In this document: positions 1-9,592 of the stretch, piece by piece | How the letters are laid out: the number at the start of each line of letters is the position of its first letter | How positions within the stretch are numbered: the stretch's first letter is position 1 | NCBI RefSeq assembly: GCF_004341845.1 | Contig: NZ_SLVB01000004.1 | Location: 62,001-126,000, forward strand | DNA from: Novosphingobium sp. PhB165 | Lineage (GTDB): Bacteria; Pseudomonadota; Alphaproteobacteria; Sphingomonadales; Sphingomonadaceae | DNA length: 64,000 bases | Reading direction: 5' to 3' | The notes under the pieces: model-generated | Seen by the model: the letters and a program-made list of their open reading frames with translations, nothing else | Database searches by the model: none | Told to the model about the DNA's origin: nothing | Translations under genes and position numbers: made by a program

Positions 1-33
1 GGCGAAGATCGTATCGGAAAAGCGGTCGGACAT
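1..33 (-). CDS. 5' end of a truncated gene, product unknown
   Basis: The window edge cuts a minus-strand reading frame that begins with ATG at 33-31 and reads MSDRFSDTIFA before the sequence ends. A GAGAGG stretch lies just upstream of the ATG, as a ribosome binding site should. It begins 40 bases after the stop of the DUF6489-like gene on the same strand, so the two may be co-transcribed. Eleven residues are too few to name a family; no function is proposed. Confidence 0.4.
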   Translation of the reverse strand, partial: MSDRFSDTIFA

Positions 34-72
34 GGCCTCTCGCCTAGCCCGACCGGATCGGCCCGTGAAGAC

Positions 73-348
73 TCAGTTGTCCTTCTTGGGCTTGCCCTGC
101 GGATTGAGCACGCCGCTCAGCGCCATGGCGGCGCCACTTTCCATGAGCTGCTGAAACAGCTTGAGCCCGAATTCGCCCATCGGGGCGACCTGCTTGCTCA
201 TTTCCTGAAGCTGATCGAAGCTGCCAACCCCCTGCATCGCCTTGCTAAGGGCGTCCACATAGACTTCGTTGGCCTTGGTCACGTCCGGCAGACCCAGGAA
301 GCGCCGGGCCTCTTCGGGCGAGCATTCGACCTCGACTTGGACCTTCAT
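73..348 (-). CDS. DUF6489-like small conserved protein
   Basis: A 91-residue soluble protein with no signal peptide or membrane segment. Its N-terminus (MKVQVEVECSPEEARRFLGL) matches my recollection of a small sphingomonad family filed as DUF6489. The middle is predicted helical and amphipathic (about residues 30-75), which faintly recalls phasin-like or scaffold-like helices, but that is only an impression. An AGGAGG-like site precedes the ATG at a normal distance. Function is unknown; the family call is from memory and was not checked. Confidence 0.75.
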   Translation of the reverse strand: MKVQVEVECSPEEARRFLGLPDVTKANEVYVDALSKAMQGVGSFDQLQEMSKQVAPMGEFGLKLFQQLMESGAAMALSGVLNPQGKPKKDN

Positions 349-483
349 GACGGCCTCCTGCTTGGAATTTCTGCATCATAGCTGACACAGGGCGTTGGCA
401 AAGTCCATCACCCGTGCCTAACTCCGAAAAACGGTTAGAAGACCCAGAAGTTCTCAAGGCCAGAGGTTCTCAGGAGACTCCCC

Positions 484-1179
484 ATGACAAACACCGAAAT
501 CCCTACGCTCGATGGCGACGGCATGATCCCCGCCTACGTCGCCCGTCCCGCAGGCACGCCGCGCGGGGCGATCATCGTCCAGCAGGAGATCTTCGGCGTG
601 GACGCCGGTATTCGCCAGAAGGCCGATAGCTGGGCCGCGCGCGGCTACCTCGCGGTGGCGCCCGACACGTTCTGGCGCCAGAAGCCGGGCATCGAACTGA
701 GCCCCTATAACGACGAGGAATTCAAGGAAGCCATCGGTCACATGATGGCCCACGACTTCGATCTTGGCATTCGCGATCTTGAAGCCGTGATCCACTGGGT
801 TCGCCGTCAGGAAGGCGTGCCCAAGGTCGGCCTCGTCGGCTTCTGCATGGGTGGCCGCATCGCCTACATGGTCGCTACCCGCACCGACATCGACGCTTCG
901 GTCGGCTACTACGGCGTGATGATCGACCAGATGCTCAATGAAAAGCATGCGATCGCCCGTCCGCTGATGCTGCACATTCCCACTGCCGACCACTTCGTGG
1001 ACGCCGCCGCGCAGAAGGCGATCCACGAAGGACTGGACGATCATCCGCGCGTAACGCTCTGGGACTACGAAGGCCTCGACCACGGCTTTGCGGCCGAAAT
1101 CGGCGCCCGCCGGGACGAAGCCGGGGCAAAGCTGGCGGACAGCCGAACCGAGGCGTTCTTTGCGGAGCATGTCGGCTAA
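484..1179 (+). CDS. dienelactone hydrolase family protein
   Basis: A 231-residue cytoplasmic alpha/beta hydrolase. The nucleophile elbow GFCMGG carries Cys121 where most relatives of the fold have Ser, and the other triad members appear to be Asp169 (TADHF) and His200 (LDHGF). This Cys-Asp-His triad and the length are typical of dienelactone hydrolases, which open enol-lactone rings in chlorocatechol-type degradation. No catechol pathway genes lie nearby, so the natural substrate is open and many family members are general hydrolases. The next gene follows after only 6 bases, which suggests a shared transcript. Confidence 0.88.
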   Translation: MTNTEIPTLDGDGMIPAYVARPAGTPRGAIIVQQEIFGVDAGIRQKADSWAARGYLAVAPDTFWRQKPGIELSPYNDEEFKEAIGHMMAHDFDLGIRDLEAVIHWVRRQEGVPKVGLVGFCMGGRIAYMVATRTDIDASVGYYGVMIDQMLNEKHAIARPLMLHIPTADHFVDAAAQKAIHEGLDDHPRVTLWDYEGLDHGFAAEIGARRDEAGAKLADSRTEAFFAEHVG

Positions 1180-1185
1180 ACCACG

Positions 1186-2772
1186 ATGACTATCGCCCCG
1201 CGCTACGCCGTGCCGCTTGTGGTCGTGATTCTCACGGCCGCTTGCTGGCTCATTCCCTTGTGGCGCTGGGCGCTGGTACTGATGGTGCCGGTCCTGCTGC
1301 TGACGTTTTGGGACTTCTTCCAGAACCGCCACGCTCTCAGACGCAACTATCCCTTCATTGCCCGCGTCCGCTGGCTGTTCGAGGACATGCGCCCTTACTT
1401 GCGCGCCTATGTCGTCGAGGGCGACCGCGAAGGCCGGCCCTTCACGGTGGAGGAGCGCAGCCTCGTCTACGCCCGCGCCAAGGGCGAGATCGATTCGCAC
1501 CCGATGGGCACCGAACTCGATGTCTATTCGGACGAATACGAATGGCTCGGCCACTCGATCGCCCCGAACGAAAAGGCCCCCAAGAACTGGCGGGTGAAGA
1601 TCGGCGGCGAGGAATGCACCCAGCCTTACGAAAGCGCCCTGCTCAACATCTCGGCCATGAGCTTCGGTTCGCTTTCCGCCAATGCCATTCAAGCGCTCAA
1701 CAAGGGTGCGGCCATTGGCGGCTTCGCGCATGACACCGGCGAGGGGTCGATCAGCCCCTACCACCGCATGCATGGCGGCGACCTGATCTGGGAACTGGGC
1801 AGCGGCTATTTCGGCTGCCGCCACAAGGATGGCAGCTTCGATCCCGTTCTTTTCGCGGAACAGGCGCAGACCGATCAGGTCAAGATGGTCGAGATCAAGC
1901 TGAGTCAGGGCGCCAAGCCGGGACACGGCGGCGTGCTGCCGGGCCCCAAAGTGACTCCCGAGATTGCCGAGACCCGCAAGGTGGAAGTGGGGCAGGACTG
2001 CCTCTCTCCCGCTGCCCACTCGGCGTTCTCCACGCCGATCGAATTGCTGGAATGGGTCGCCCAGCTGCGTGAACTTTCGGGCGGCAAGCCTGCGGGCATG
2101 AAGCTTTGCGTCGGCCAGCCGCACGAGGTGATGGCATTGGTCAAAGCCATGCTGGAAACCGGGATCACGCCCGACTTCATCGTCGTCGACGGTGCCGAAG
2201 GCGGTACCGGCGCCGCGCCGCAGGAATTGACCGACAATGTCGGCATGCCGCTGCGCGAAGGGCTAGCACTCATGCGCAATGCCCTCGTCGGTGCCAATCT
2301 GAAGGACCGGATCCGTCTCGGCGCATCGGGCAAGATCCATTCCGGCGCTGGCATGGCGCGTGCCTTCGCGCTGGGTGCAGACTGGTGCAATGCCGCGCGC
2401 GGATTCATGTTCGCGCTGGGCTGCGTGCAGTCGATGAAGTGCCATACCGGCGCCTGCCCCACCGGTGTCGCCACGCAATCCGAATGGCGCCAGCGCGGGC
2501 TCGTGGTCGAGGATAAGGCCGAGCGCGTCGCCCGCTTCCAGAAGGAAACGCTGAAGGCCTTGCGCGAGATCGTTGTCGCCATGGGCTACGACAGCCCCTG
2601 GGACCTCAACCAGCACGACATGTATCAGCGGATCGACAGCGCCAAGGCTGGCCCGCTCGACGAGATCTATGAATTCCTGAAGCCCGGCGAACTGATCGCC
2701 GATCCCGAATCCACTCAATATGCCCGCGCCTGGCGCGTGGCCCGCGCGGAAACCTTCCGCCGCGTGTTCTGA
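1186..2772 (+). CDS. membrane-anchored FMN-binding glutamate synthase-domain protein
   Basis: A 528-residue protein with two closely spaced hydrophobic segments (about residues 5-45), then the FMN-binding (beta/alpha)8 domain of the glutamate synthase large subunit. The glutaminase domain and the C-terminal beta-helix of full GltB are absent. The motif GCVQSMKCHTGACPTG places Cys413, Cys419 and Cys424 in the C-x5-C-x4-C spacing that holds the 3Fe-4S cluster of GltB, so a cluster is likely. Such stand-alone proteins are common, but their electron acceptor and substrate are poorly defined. It sits between a hydrolase and a quinone oxidoreductase with 6- and 14-base gaps, so the three probably form one operon. 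Confidence 0.87.
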   Translation: MTIAPRYAVPLVVVILTAACWLIPLWRWALVLMVPVLLLTFWDFFQNRHALRRNYPFIARVRWLFEDMRPYLRAYVVEGDREGRPFTVEERSLVYARAKGEIDSHPMGTELDVYSDEYEWLGHSIAPNEKAPKNWRVKIGGEECTQPYESALLNISAMSFGSLSANAIQALNKGAAIGGFAHDTGEGSISPYHRMHGGDLIWELGSGYFGCRHKDGSFDPVLFAEQAQTDQVKMVEIKLSQGAKPGHGGVLPGPKVTPEIAETRKVEVGQDCLSPAAHSAFSTPIELLEWVAQLRELSGGKPAGMKLCVGQPHEVMALVKAMLETGITPDFIVVDGAEGGTGAAPQELTDNVGMPLREGLALMRNALVGANLKDRIRLGASGKIHSGAGMARAFALGADWCNAARGFMFALGCVQSMKCHTGACPTGVATQSEWRQRGLVVEDKAERVARFQKETLKALREIVVAMGYDSPWDLNQHDMYQRIDSAKAGPLDEIYEFLKPGELIADPESTQYARAWRVARAETFRRVF

Positions 2773-2786
2773 AGGACCCGAATGTT

Positions 2787-3755
2787 ATGACCACCGGATA
2801 CCGGATGATCGCCCGCCGCCACGGCGGCCCCGAAGTGATCGAGCGGGAGGACTTCACGGTCCCCTCCCCCGGTGCCGGCGAGATAGTGATCGAGACCGAG
2901 GCTGTCGGCCTCAACTTCATCGATACCTATTATCGCAAGGGACTCTATTCCGATCCGCTGCCGATTACTCTGGGGTCCGAAAGCGTCGGCAAGATCGTCG
3001 CCATCGGAGACGGCGTTTCCGAATTCAGCATCGGCGAGCGCGTCGGCACGACCAGCAGCGGGGGCGCCTATGCCACGCACCGGCTGCTCAAGGCGGACAA
3101 GGCCATGCGCATCCCCGAAGGCATTGCACCGGAAATTGCGGCCGCCGTCATGCTCAAGGGTCTGACCGCCTGCTATCTTGCCGAGGATACGTTCCCAGCT
3201 GCGGCCGGCCATGTAGCGCTGGTACATTCCGCCGCAGGCGGTGTGGGCTCGCTGCTGGTGCCCTGGCTGCTCGACAAGGGCGTGACAGTGATCGCCCATT
3301 CCGGATCGCCCGAGAAGGCCGCGCAAGTTCCGGGCGAGCATTCGCTTTCGTGCGATCTCGCTGATCTGCCCGGAAAGATCCGGGAGATCACCTCGGGCGC
3401 GATGTGCCATGTTGTCTATGACGGGGTTGGTGCGGATTCGTGGGCGGCTTCCATCGCCTCGCTTCGCCGCCGCGGGCTTATGGTCACGTACGGCAATGCC
3501 TCGGGGCCGGTTCCGCCCCTGCCCCCGCTGGACCTCATGCGTGGCGGTTCGCTCTATCTCACGCGGCCGACTCTGGCCGATTACGTGGCGACGCCGGAAG
3601 AGCTCGCGGCGAGCGCCAAGAAGCTGTTCGACCGGATCGCCAGCGGCGTGCTGACTCCGCGTGTGGGGCAGACCTTCCGGCTTGAAGATGCGGCTGAGGC
3701 TCATCGCGCGCTGGAAAGCCGAGCCACAACAGGTTCCACAGTGCTGGTGCTCTGA
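2787..3755 (+). CDS. zinc-independent quinone oxidoreductase (MDR family)
   Basis: A 322-residue medium-chain dehydrogenase/reductase. The N-terminal GroES-like half contains GLNFIDTYYRKGLY, a signature of the QOR subgroup. The Rossmann half carries AAGGVGSLL (about residues 150-158) for NADPH. The zinc-ligand cysteines of alcohol dehydrogenases are missing, as expected for quinone or enone reductases. It is the last gene of a probable three-gene operon and is followed by a strong hairpin terminator. The exact substrate cannot be read from sequence. Confidence 0.88.
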   Translation: MTTGYRMIARRHGGPEVIEREDFTVPSPGAGEIVIETEAVGLNFIDTYYRKGLYSDPLPITLGSESVGKIVAIGDGVSEFSIGERVGTTSSGGAYATHRLLKADKAMRIPEGIAPEIAAAVMLKGLTACYLAEDTFPAAAGHVALVHSAAGGVGSLLVPWLLDKGVTVIAHSGSPEKAAQVPGEHSLSCDLADLPGKIREITSGAMCHVVYDGVGADSWAASIASLRRRGLMVTYGNASGPVPPLPPLDLMRGGSLYLTRPTLADYVATPEELAASAKKLFDRIASGVLTPRVGQTFRLEDAAEAHRALESRATTGSTVLVL

Positions 3756-3775
3756 CCTGACAGGATACAGCAAAG

Positions 3776-3812
3776 AAAAAGGGCTCGGAGGCATAAGCTT
3801 CCGAGCCCTTTT
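3776..3812. terminator. bidirectional Rho-independent terminator
   Basis: A 9-bp perfect stem (GGGCTCGGA at 3781-3789 with TCCGAGCCC at 3800-3808) is flanked by AAAAA on the left and TTTT on the right. It lies between the convergent quinone oxidoreductase (plus) and terC (minus) and can serve both. Confidence 0.9.
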
Positions 3813-3832
3813 CAATTCGTGTTCCCTCCGGA

Positions 3833-4549
3833 TCACATCAAAGTGATGATACCCAGCTGAGGGTCGGTCCAGCCCTCGTAGATCATCTTCACCGCCACGT
3901 AGAGGATGACGGCAAGACCGATCCAGGCGATCCAGCGGTACCGTTCGATGTACTTGGCAATGAAGTTGGCCGCGACACCCATGAGCGCAACCGCGAAGAT
4001 CAGGCCGACGATCAGAATCCCGGGATGATCGCGCGCCGCGCCGGCCACGCCGAGCACATTGTCGATCGACATCGAGATGTCCGCCACCGCCACCGAGAGC
4101 GCCGCGCCAGCGAAGCTCTTGGCCGGGGCCACGCCCGAGCGTTCGTCACCCTCGATCTCGGGCGAGCCCGGAGAGTGATGACCGCCAGCGTGAATCTCGC
4201 GGTACATCTTCCATGCGACCCACAGCAGCAGCAATCCGCCCGCAAAGACGAGTCCGACGATGCCCAGCAGCCATGTCACCATCAGTGCAAAGGCGATGCG
4301 CATCACCAGAGCGGCAAGCACGCCGATGGCAATGACCTTCTTGCGCTGGTCGGCCGGAAGCCCGGCCGCGAGTGCGCCGACGACGATGGCATTGTCCCCC
4401 GCCAGCACCACGTCGATCATCAGCACCTGAAGGAACGCCGACATTGCTGCCGGCGATCCCAGGTTCGAGAAGTCGTTGACGATATGCTGCCAGATTTCGG
4501 CCGGCCCTCCCACGGCGGAAGTGGCCACGAGCGTATCGAGGATACTCAA
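3833..4549 (-). CDS. TerC family integral membrane protein
   Basis: A 238-residue multi-pass inner-membrane protein. The family signature VVLAGDNAIVVGALA (about residues 47-61) and its second-half counterpart SMSIDNVLGVAG contain the membrane-embedded Asp/Asn pairs shared by TerC/YkoY/YjbE exporters, several of which export Mn2+. Substrate here is inferred from the family only. It starts 15 bases after the rho stop, so it is probably the distal gene of a rho-terC unit. There is no room for the manganese riboswitch that precedes some relatives. Confidence 0.9.
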   Translation of the reverse strand: MSILDTLVATSAVGGPAEIWQHIVNDFSNLGSPAAMSAFLQVLMIDVVLAGDNAIVVGALAAGLPADQRKKVIAIGVLAALVMRIAFALMVTWLLGIVGLVFAGGLLLLWVAWKMYREIHAGGHHSPGSPEIEGDERSGVAPAKSFAGAALSVAVADISMSIDNVLGVAGAARDHPGILIVGLIFAVALMGVAANFIAKYIERYRWIAWIGLAVILYVAVKMIYEGWTDPQLGIITLM

Positions 4550-4564
4550 CCCGATAGCCCCTGC

Positions 4565-5821
<1,257 letters not shown>

Positions 5822-6037
5822 CTTGCTTGAATTCCGGATGGAAAATTTTTGGGAGAAATTTTGGAGAGTCGGCCGGCGGATCGATGGGCTTGGGGAAAGC
5901 GGATCCGGGCACGCGAAAGAACTCGCCGCCCTGAGCCGGGACACGGTTCAGATAGGGATTGGGCAGCCTGCGGTCAACGCGTGATCCACAAGCCGGACGC
6001 GGCCTGCGCCCAGCCGATGGTACAGTTCAGACTCGCT

Positions 6038-6481
6038 TCAGAACGGTTTGACGACCACGAGGACGACAATCACCGCCGCGGCAAGGCCCGGAATCTCGTT
6101 GAGCAGGCGCAGCTGCTTGCCGGTGAGCGTCCGCTCCCCCTTGGCCAGGTTCTTCGCATAGCCAACCAGCCAGCCATGATAGCCCGAAAGACCGAGCACG
6201 AAGAGCAGCTTCACATGAAGCCAGGGCTGGCTCCATGCGTCGATCGAAAAGGCCGTGGCAATGCCGAATAGCCAGACCATGACGAGCGAAGGCGTCAGGA
6301 TGATCTTGCGCAGCTTCGCCTCGCGATCGACCCAGCGCGCCGCTTCGGCCGAGCCCGGCTCTGCTTCCTGATGATAGACGAAATAGCGCGGGAGCATGAA
6401 TAGCCCCGCCATCCAGAAGATCACGAAAATAACGTGTCCGGCTTTGAGCCAGAGATAGAGCATTGCCAGCGTATCCTGCAT
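6038..6481 (-). CDS. hemJ: protoporphyrinogen IX oxidase HemJ
   Basis: A 147-residue inner-membrane protein with four predicted transmembrane helices. It oxidises protoporphyrinogen IX to protoporphyrin IX in haem synthesis. His16 (AGHVIFVIFWMAGLF) and His89/Lys91 (WLHVKLLF) correspond to the conserved essential residues of the HemJ family. The chosen ATG gives the family's normal length; the longer upstream reading frame has no similarity. It lies between hemE and rho, a common alphaproteobacterial arrangement. The 289 bases separating it from hemE hold no gene or hairpin I can support. Confidence 0.93.
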   Translation of the reverse strand: MQDTLAMLYLWLKAGHVIFVIFWMAGLFMLPRYFVYHQEAEPGSAEAARWVDREAKLRKIILTPSLVMVWLFGIATAFSIDAWSQPWLHVKLLFVLGLSGYHGWLVGYAKNLAKGERTLTGKQLRLLNEIPGLAAAVIVVLVVVKPF

Positions 6482-6770
6482 CGGCGCACGAAGTCTCGTT
6501 GGGTCCGTGCCGATCTCCTGCACGCTTGCCCGGCGGGGTTCAAGGTGATTCCGGCAGCCTTGCGGTGGGAGGAAGAAAGCGAGGGGATTCAATATCCCCT
6601 GCCCTGCCCGCTTCGGGTCGCCCTTCCCGGCGGCCGCGCGTGTGCCTGAACGCGGCAACCGGATGAGTCCTGGGGTGAGTGGCCGGAACCGCTCTCATGG
6701 CTCAGCGAGCGCCTGAGAGCAGATTCAGGCACGGTGCTGAAGACCGGGCGGAAAAAATGGATCCCCCTGC

Positions 6771-7796
6771 TTACCTGCTCCAGTTCCGCACGATCGCCAG
6801 CAGCGCTTCGACATGCTCGATCGGCGTGAACTGCCCGATGCCATGCCCGAGGTTGAACACATGCGGACGGTCCGCGAAGGCATCGAGCACGCGGCGGGTT
6901 TGACTCTCAAGCTCCGCGCCGCCTGAAAGCAGCAACAGCGGGTCGAGATTCCCCTGTACCGGCAGCCCTTCGGGCAATTCGCGCGCGGCCCAGATCGGGT
7001 CGACGGTTTCATCGATCCCGACGGCGTCCACCCGGGTCTCTCGGGCGTAAGCTGCTAATTTTTCGCCGGATCCCTTGGGGAAGCCGATGATCGGAGTCTG
7101 CGGATGGCGAGCCTTCACTGCGGCAACGATGGCCGCATTGGGCGCGATGACCCAGCGTTCGAACTGTGCGGGTGAAAGCGATCCGGCCCATGAATCGAAA
7201 AGCTGGACGGCTTCCGCTCCGGCTTCGATTTGGCCGCTGAGGTATTCGACAGTCACCCCCACGATAGCCTGAATGATCGCCTCGAACGCGGCTGGGTCGC
7301 GATAGGCCATTGCCCGTGTCTCATGCTGATCGCGGCTGCCTTCGCCTGCACACATGTAGGTCGCGACTGTCCACGGACTGCCGGCGAAGCCGAGCATGGT
7401 CTTGTCCGCAGCGAGTCCGGCGCGAACCTTGCGCACGGTTTCATAGATCGGAGTCAGTCGCTCGGGCACCGCGACGAGGCTTTCGAGCGTGTGATCCACA
7501 AGCCGGGGAGTCAGTTTCGGACCTTCGCCGGCAAGGAACTGAAGGTCCTGCCCCATTGCGTAAGGCACGATGAGGATGTCCGAAAAAAGGATCGCGCCAT
7601 CGAATCCGAAGCGGCGGATCGGCTGGAGCGTGATCTCGGCGGCTGCGTCGGTATCGTAGACGAGCGCGAGAAAACCGCCCTTTTCCGCGCGTAACGCCCG
7701 GTATTCCGGAAGGTAGCGTCCGGCCTGGCGCATGAGCCAGACGGCGCGTTTGTTCGTGTTGGTTCCGTGCAGGGTGTCGAGAAGAAGGCCAGGCAT
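6771..7796 (-). CDS. hemE: uroporphyrinogen decarboxylase
   Basis: A 341-residue cytosolic enzyme that decarboxylates the four acetate side chains of uroporphyrinogen III to give coproporphyrinogen III. The N-terminal signature VWLMRQAGRYLPEYR and the active-site segment GAILFSDILIVP, with its catalytic Asp, are intact, and the family C-terminus GLPVQGNLDPLLL is present. It is transcribed away from the GC-poorer gene-free segment that I call the replication origin, as in Caulobacter, where hemE borders the origin. Confidence 0.98.
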   Translation of the reverse strand: MPGLLLDTLHGTNTNKRAVWLMRQAGRYLPEYRALRAEKGGFLALVYDTDAAAEITLQPIRRFGFDGAILFSDILIVPYAMGQDLQFLAGEGPKLTPRLVDHTLESLVAVPERLTPIYETVRKVRAGLAADKTMLGFAGSPWTVATYMCAGEGSRDQHETRAMAYRDPAAFEAIIQAIVGVTVEYLSGQIEAGAEAVQLFDSWAGSLSPAQFERWVIAPNAAIVAAVKARHPQTPIIGFPKGSGEKLAAYARETRVDAVGIDETVDPIWAARELPEGLPVQGNLDPLLLLSGGAELESQTRRVLDAFADRPHVFNLGHGIGQFTPIEHVEALLAIVRNWSR

Positions 7797-8144
7797 CGAG
7801 AGTCAGGTCCAGTCCAAAAAAATAAGAGTCTTAAAAGGATGATGGAGTCTGTTGGTCCTGTGGATATCGGGGACGGCGATTCCTTGCCCGATTTGTCCCA
7901 AGATGAACAGGTTCGAGAGTCACTTGCGACTCTCCGGAGAGTCCGAGTCAAAGACTCTTTGTCCCTGTTACCCACAGGCTGTGGATCAGAGTCAGAGCCT
8001 GTCCACAAATGCCCCGGATTGAATCGGGGGAACGGGGAGGAAAACTCCGATCCGAGTTGTCACCGAGTCCGTCCCGTGGTTTATGCCGGGACATATCCAC
8101 ACCCCCTCTGTGAACACTCTGAAAGACCCGGAAAAAGGCCGAAC
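7797..8144. other. oriC: probable chromosomal replication origin (oriC)
   Basis: This gene-free 348-bp interval separates the divergent genes hemE and ppsR, the same pair that flanks the Caulobacter origin. It has DnaA-box-like 9-mers at 7859-7867 (ATATCCACA, minus), 7968-7976 (TTACCCACA), 7980-7988 (TGATCCACA, minus), 7999-8007 (CTGTCCACA) and 8093-8101 (ATATCCACA). An A-rich patch at 7815-7836 could be the unwinding element. GANTC sites begin at 7800, 7826, 7845, 7878, 7917, 7928, 7939, 7945, 7953, 7989, 8021 and 8065. Genes on each side point away from it. Function is inferred from synteny and motifs. Confidence 0.82.
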
Positions 8145-8990
8145 ATGGCGCGATTTCACCTGCACCTTCTCTCGGACTCGACCGGCGAAACGCTGGAAAT
8201 GATCGCCAAGGCTGCCCTCGCGCAGTTCGACGATTCCGACGTTTTGCGCCATTTCTGGCCAATGGTTCGCTCGCAGCAGCATCTCGATCGGATCATGGGC
8301 GAGATCGCTGCCAATCCCGGCCTCGTGTTCTTCACGCTGGTAAACGAGGAAACGCGCGGGCGATTGGAAGAGCGTTGCCAACAGCTGGGCCTGCCGGCGA
8401 TTGCGGTGCTCGACGGCGTTACCGACGCGCTCGAAGCGTTGCTGGGGCAGGAAGCCAAGGGCCGTCCGGGCCGTCAGCATCGGCTGGACGATGCTTATTT
8501 TGCTCGCGTCGATGCGATTCAGTTCACGATCGCGCATGACGACGGCATCGCCTGGGAGGATTGGGAAGAGGCCGATATCGTGCTGGCGGGCGTGTCGCGC
8601 ACCAGCAAGACGCCAACTTCGATCTACCTTGCCAATCGCGGCTACAAAGTCGCGAATATCCCCATCGTGGTGGAAAGCCCGCCGCCTTCGATCCTGTTTG
8701 GATTGAAGCGGCCGATGGTTGTTGGCCTGACGACTGCGCCGGACCGGCTGATCCAGATCCGCCGCAATCGCCTGCTTTCGCTCAGCCAGTCGCCCGATAC
8801 CGACTATGTGAAGTCCGACCGGGTCGAAGGCGAATTGAAATACGCGCGGCGGATGTTCGCGGACAATTCCTGGCCGGTCATCGACGTGACGCGCCGCTCG
8901 ATCGAAGAAACCGCGGCGGCCATCATCAATCTCTATAACGAGCGCAAGGCCGAAGGCACCCAAGGGCAGCCGGGCCCTCGCCCGATCTGA
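8145..8990 (+). CDS. ppsR: pyruvate,phosphate dikinase / PEP synthase regulatory protein (DUF299)
   Basis: A 281-residue bifunctional kinase/pyrophosphorylase that controls PEP synthase or pyruvate,phosphate dikinase by ADP-dependent phosphorylation of a threonine. The start [16 protein letters not shown] is the canonical family N-terminus; the in-frame codons upstream run through the origin and are not coding. The P-loop-like motif [11 protein letters not shown] (about residues 151-161) and GLTTAP further on are family hallmarks. No ppsA or ppdK is in the window. It is the first gene of a plus-strand series with maf, aroE, coaE and dnaQ. Confidence 0.95.
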   Translation: MARFHLHLLSDSTGETLEMIAKAALAQFDDSDVLRHFWPMVRSQQHLDRIMGEIAANPGLVFFTLVNEETRGRLEERCQQLGLPAIAVLDGVTDALEALLGQEAKGRPGRQHRLDDAYFARVDAIQFTIAHDDGIAWEDWEEADIVLAGVSRTSKTPTSIYLANRGYKVANIPIVVESPPPSILFGLKRPMVVGLTTAPDRLIQIRRNRLLSLSQSPDTDYVKSDRVEGELKYARRMFADNSWPVIDVTRRSIEETAAAIINLYNERKAEGTQGQPGPRPI

Positions 8991-9007
8991 ATTTCAGGAA
9001 TCCACAG

Positions 9008-9592
9008 ATGATCGTACTTGCGTCCCAGAGCGCCTCGCGGCGCGCGATGCTCGAAGCCGCCGCCATCCCGTTCCGCGCCAATCCCGCGCATGTCGATGAA
9101 CGGGCGATCGAGGCCGGGCTTGTCGGCGCCGCGCCGGGGGAAATCGCGCTGGCTCTGGCCAAGGCCAAAGCCCTCGCCGTTTCGGCGCAAGCGCCGGGCG
9201 AATTGGTGCTGGGCAGCGATTCCCTTGTCGAATGCGGGGGGCGGCGTTTCGACAAGCCGGCCAGCCGTGAGGCCGCCGCCGAGCACTTGCGCTTCTTTTC
9301 GGGCAAGACGATGGCCCTCCACAGCGCGGCGGCACTGGCGCGTGATGGCGAGATCGTCTGGGCGGATGACGCCGTGGCGTCACTGCATGTGATCGCGATG
9401 TCCGACGCTTTCATCGATCACTATCTCGATGCCGAATGGCCGGAAGTTGCCGGTTGCGTCGGTGTTTTCCGCATCGAGGCACGCGGCGTCCAGCTTTTCG
9501 AGTCGATCGAGGGCGACTATTTCACCATCCTCGGCATGCCCCTGCTCAAGGTTCAGGCGGCGCTGCGCCGTCTCGGAGAGATCGAGCAATGA
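9008..9592 (+). CDS. maf: Maf family nucleoside triphosphate pyrophosphatase
   Basis: A 194-residue house-cleaning enzyme that hydrolyses non-canonical or methylated nucleoside triphosphates. The N-terminus [15 protein letters not shown] matches the phosphate-binding S-x-SPRR-type loop, although Ala replaces the usual Pro. GSDSLVE matches the usual GADT metal-site motif, with Ser in place of Thr. The C-terminal segment [12 protein letters not shown] is the family terminus. Its TGA overlaps the aroE ATG (ATGA). Confidence 0.93.
   Translation: MIVLASQSASRRAMLEAAAIPFRANPAHVDERAIEAGLVGAAPGEIALALAKAKALAVSAQAPGELVLGSDSLVECGGRRFDKPASREAAAEHLRFFSGKTMALHSAAALARDGEIVWADDAVASLHVIAMSDAFIDHYLDAEWPEVAGCVGVFRIEARGVQLFESIEGDYFTILGMPLLKVQAALRRLGEIEQ

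Noticed and set aside
454..2124. 556-codon frame opposite the dienelactone hydrolase and glutamate synthase genes
   Set aside because: Spans two real genes and their junction on the opposite strand; no ribosome site or family match.
4550..4564. Manganese (yybP-ykoY) riboswitch before terC
   Set aside because: Only 15 bases separate terC from rho, too few for a riboswitch.
7767..8144. N-terminal extension of ppsR through the origin interval
   Set aside because: The extension has no family similarity, while [16 protein letters not shown] is the standard start; the interval is better explained as oriC.
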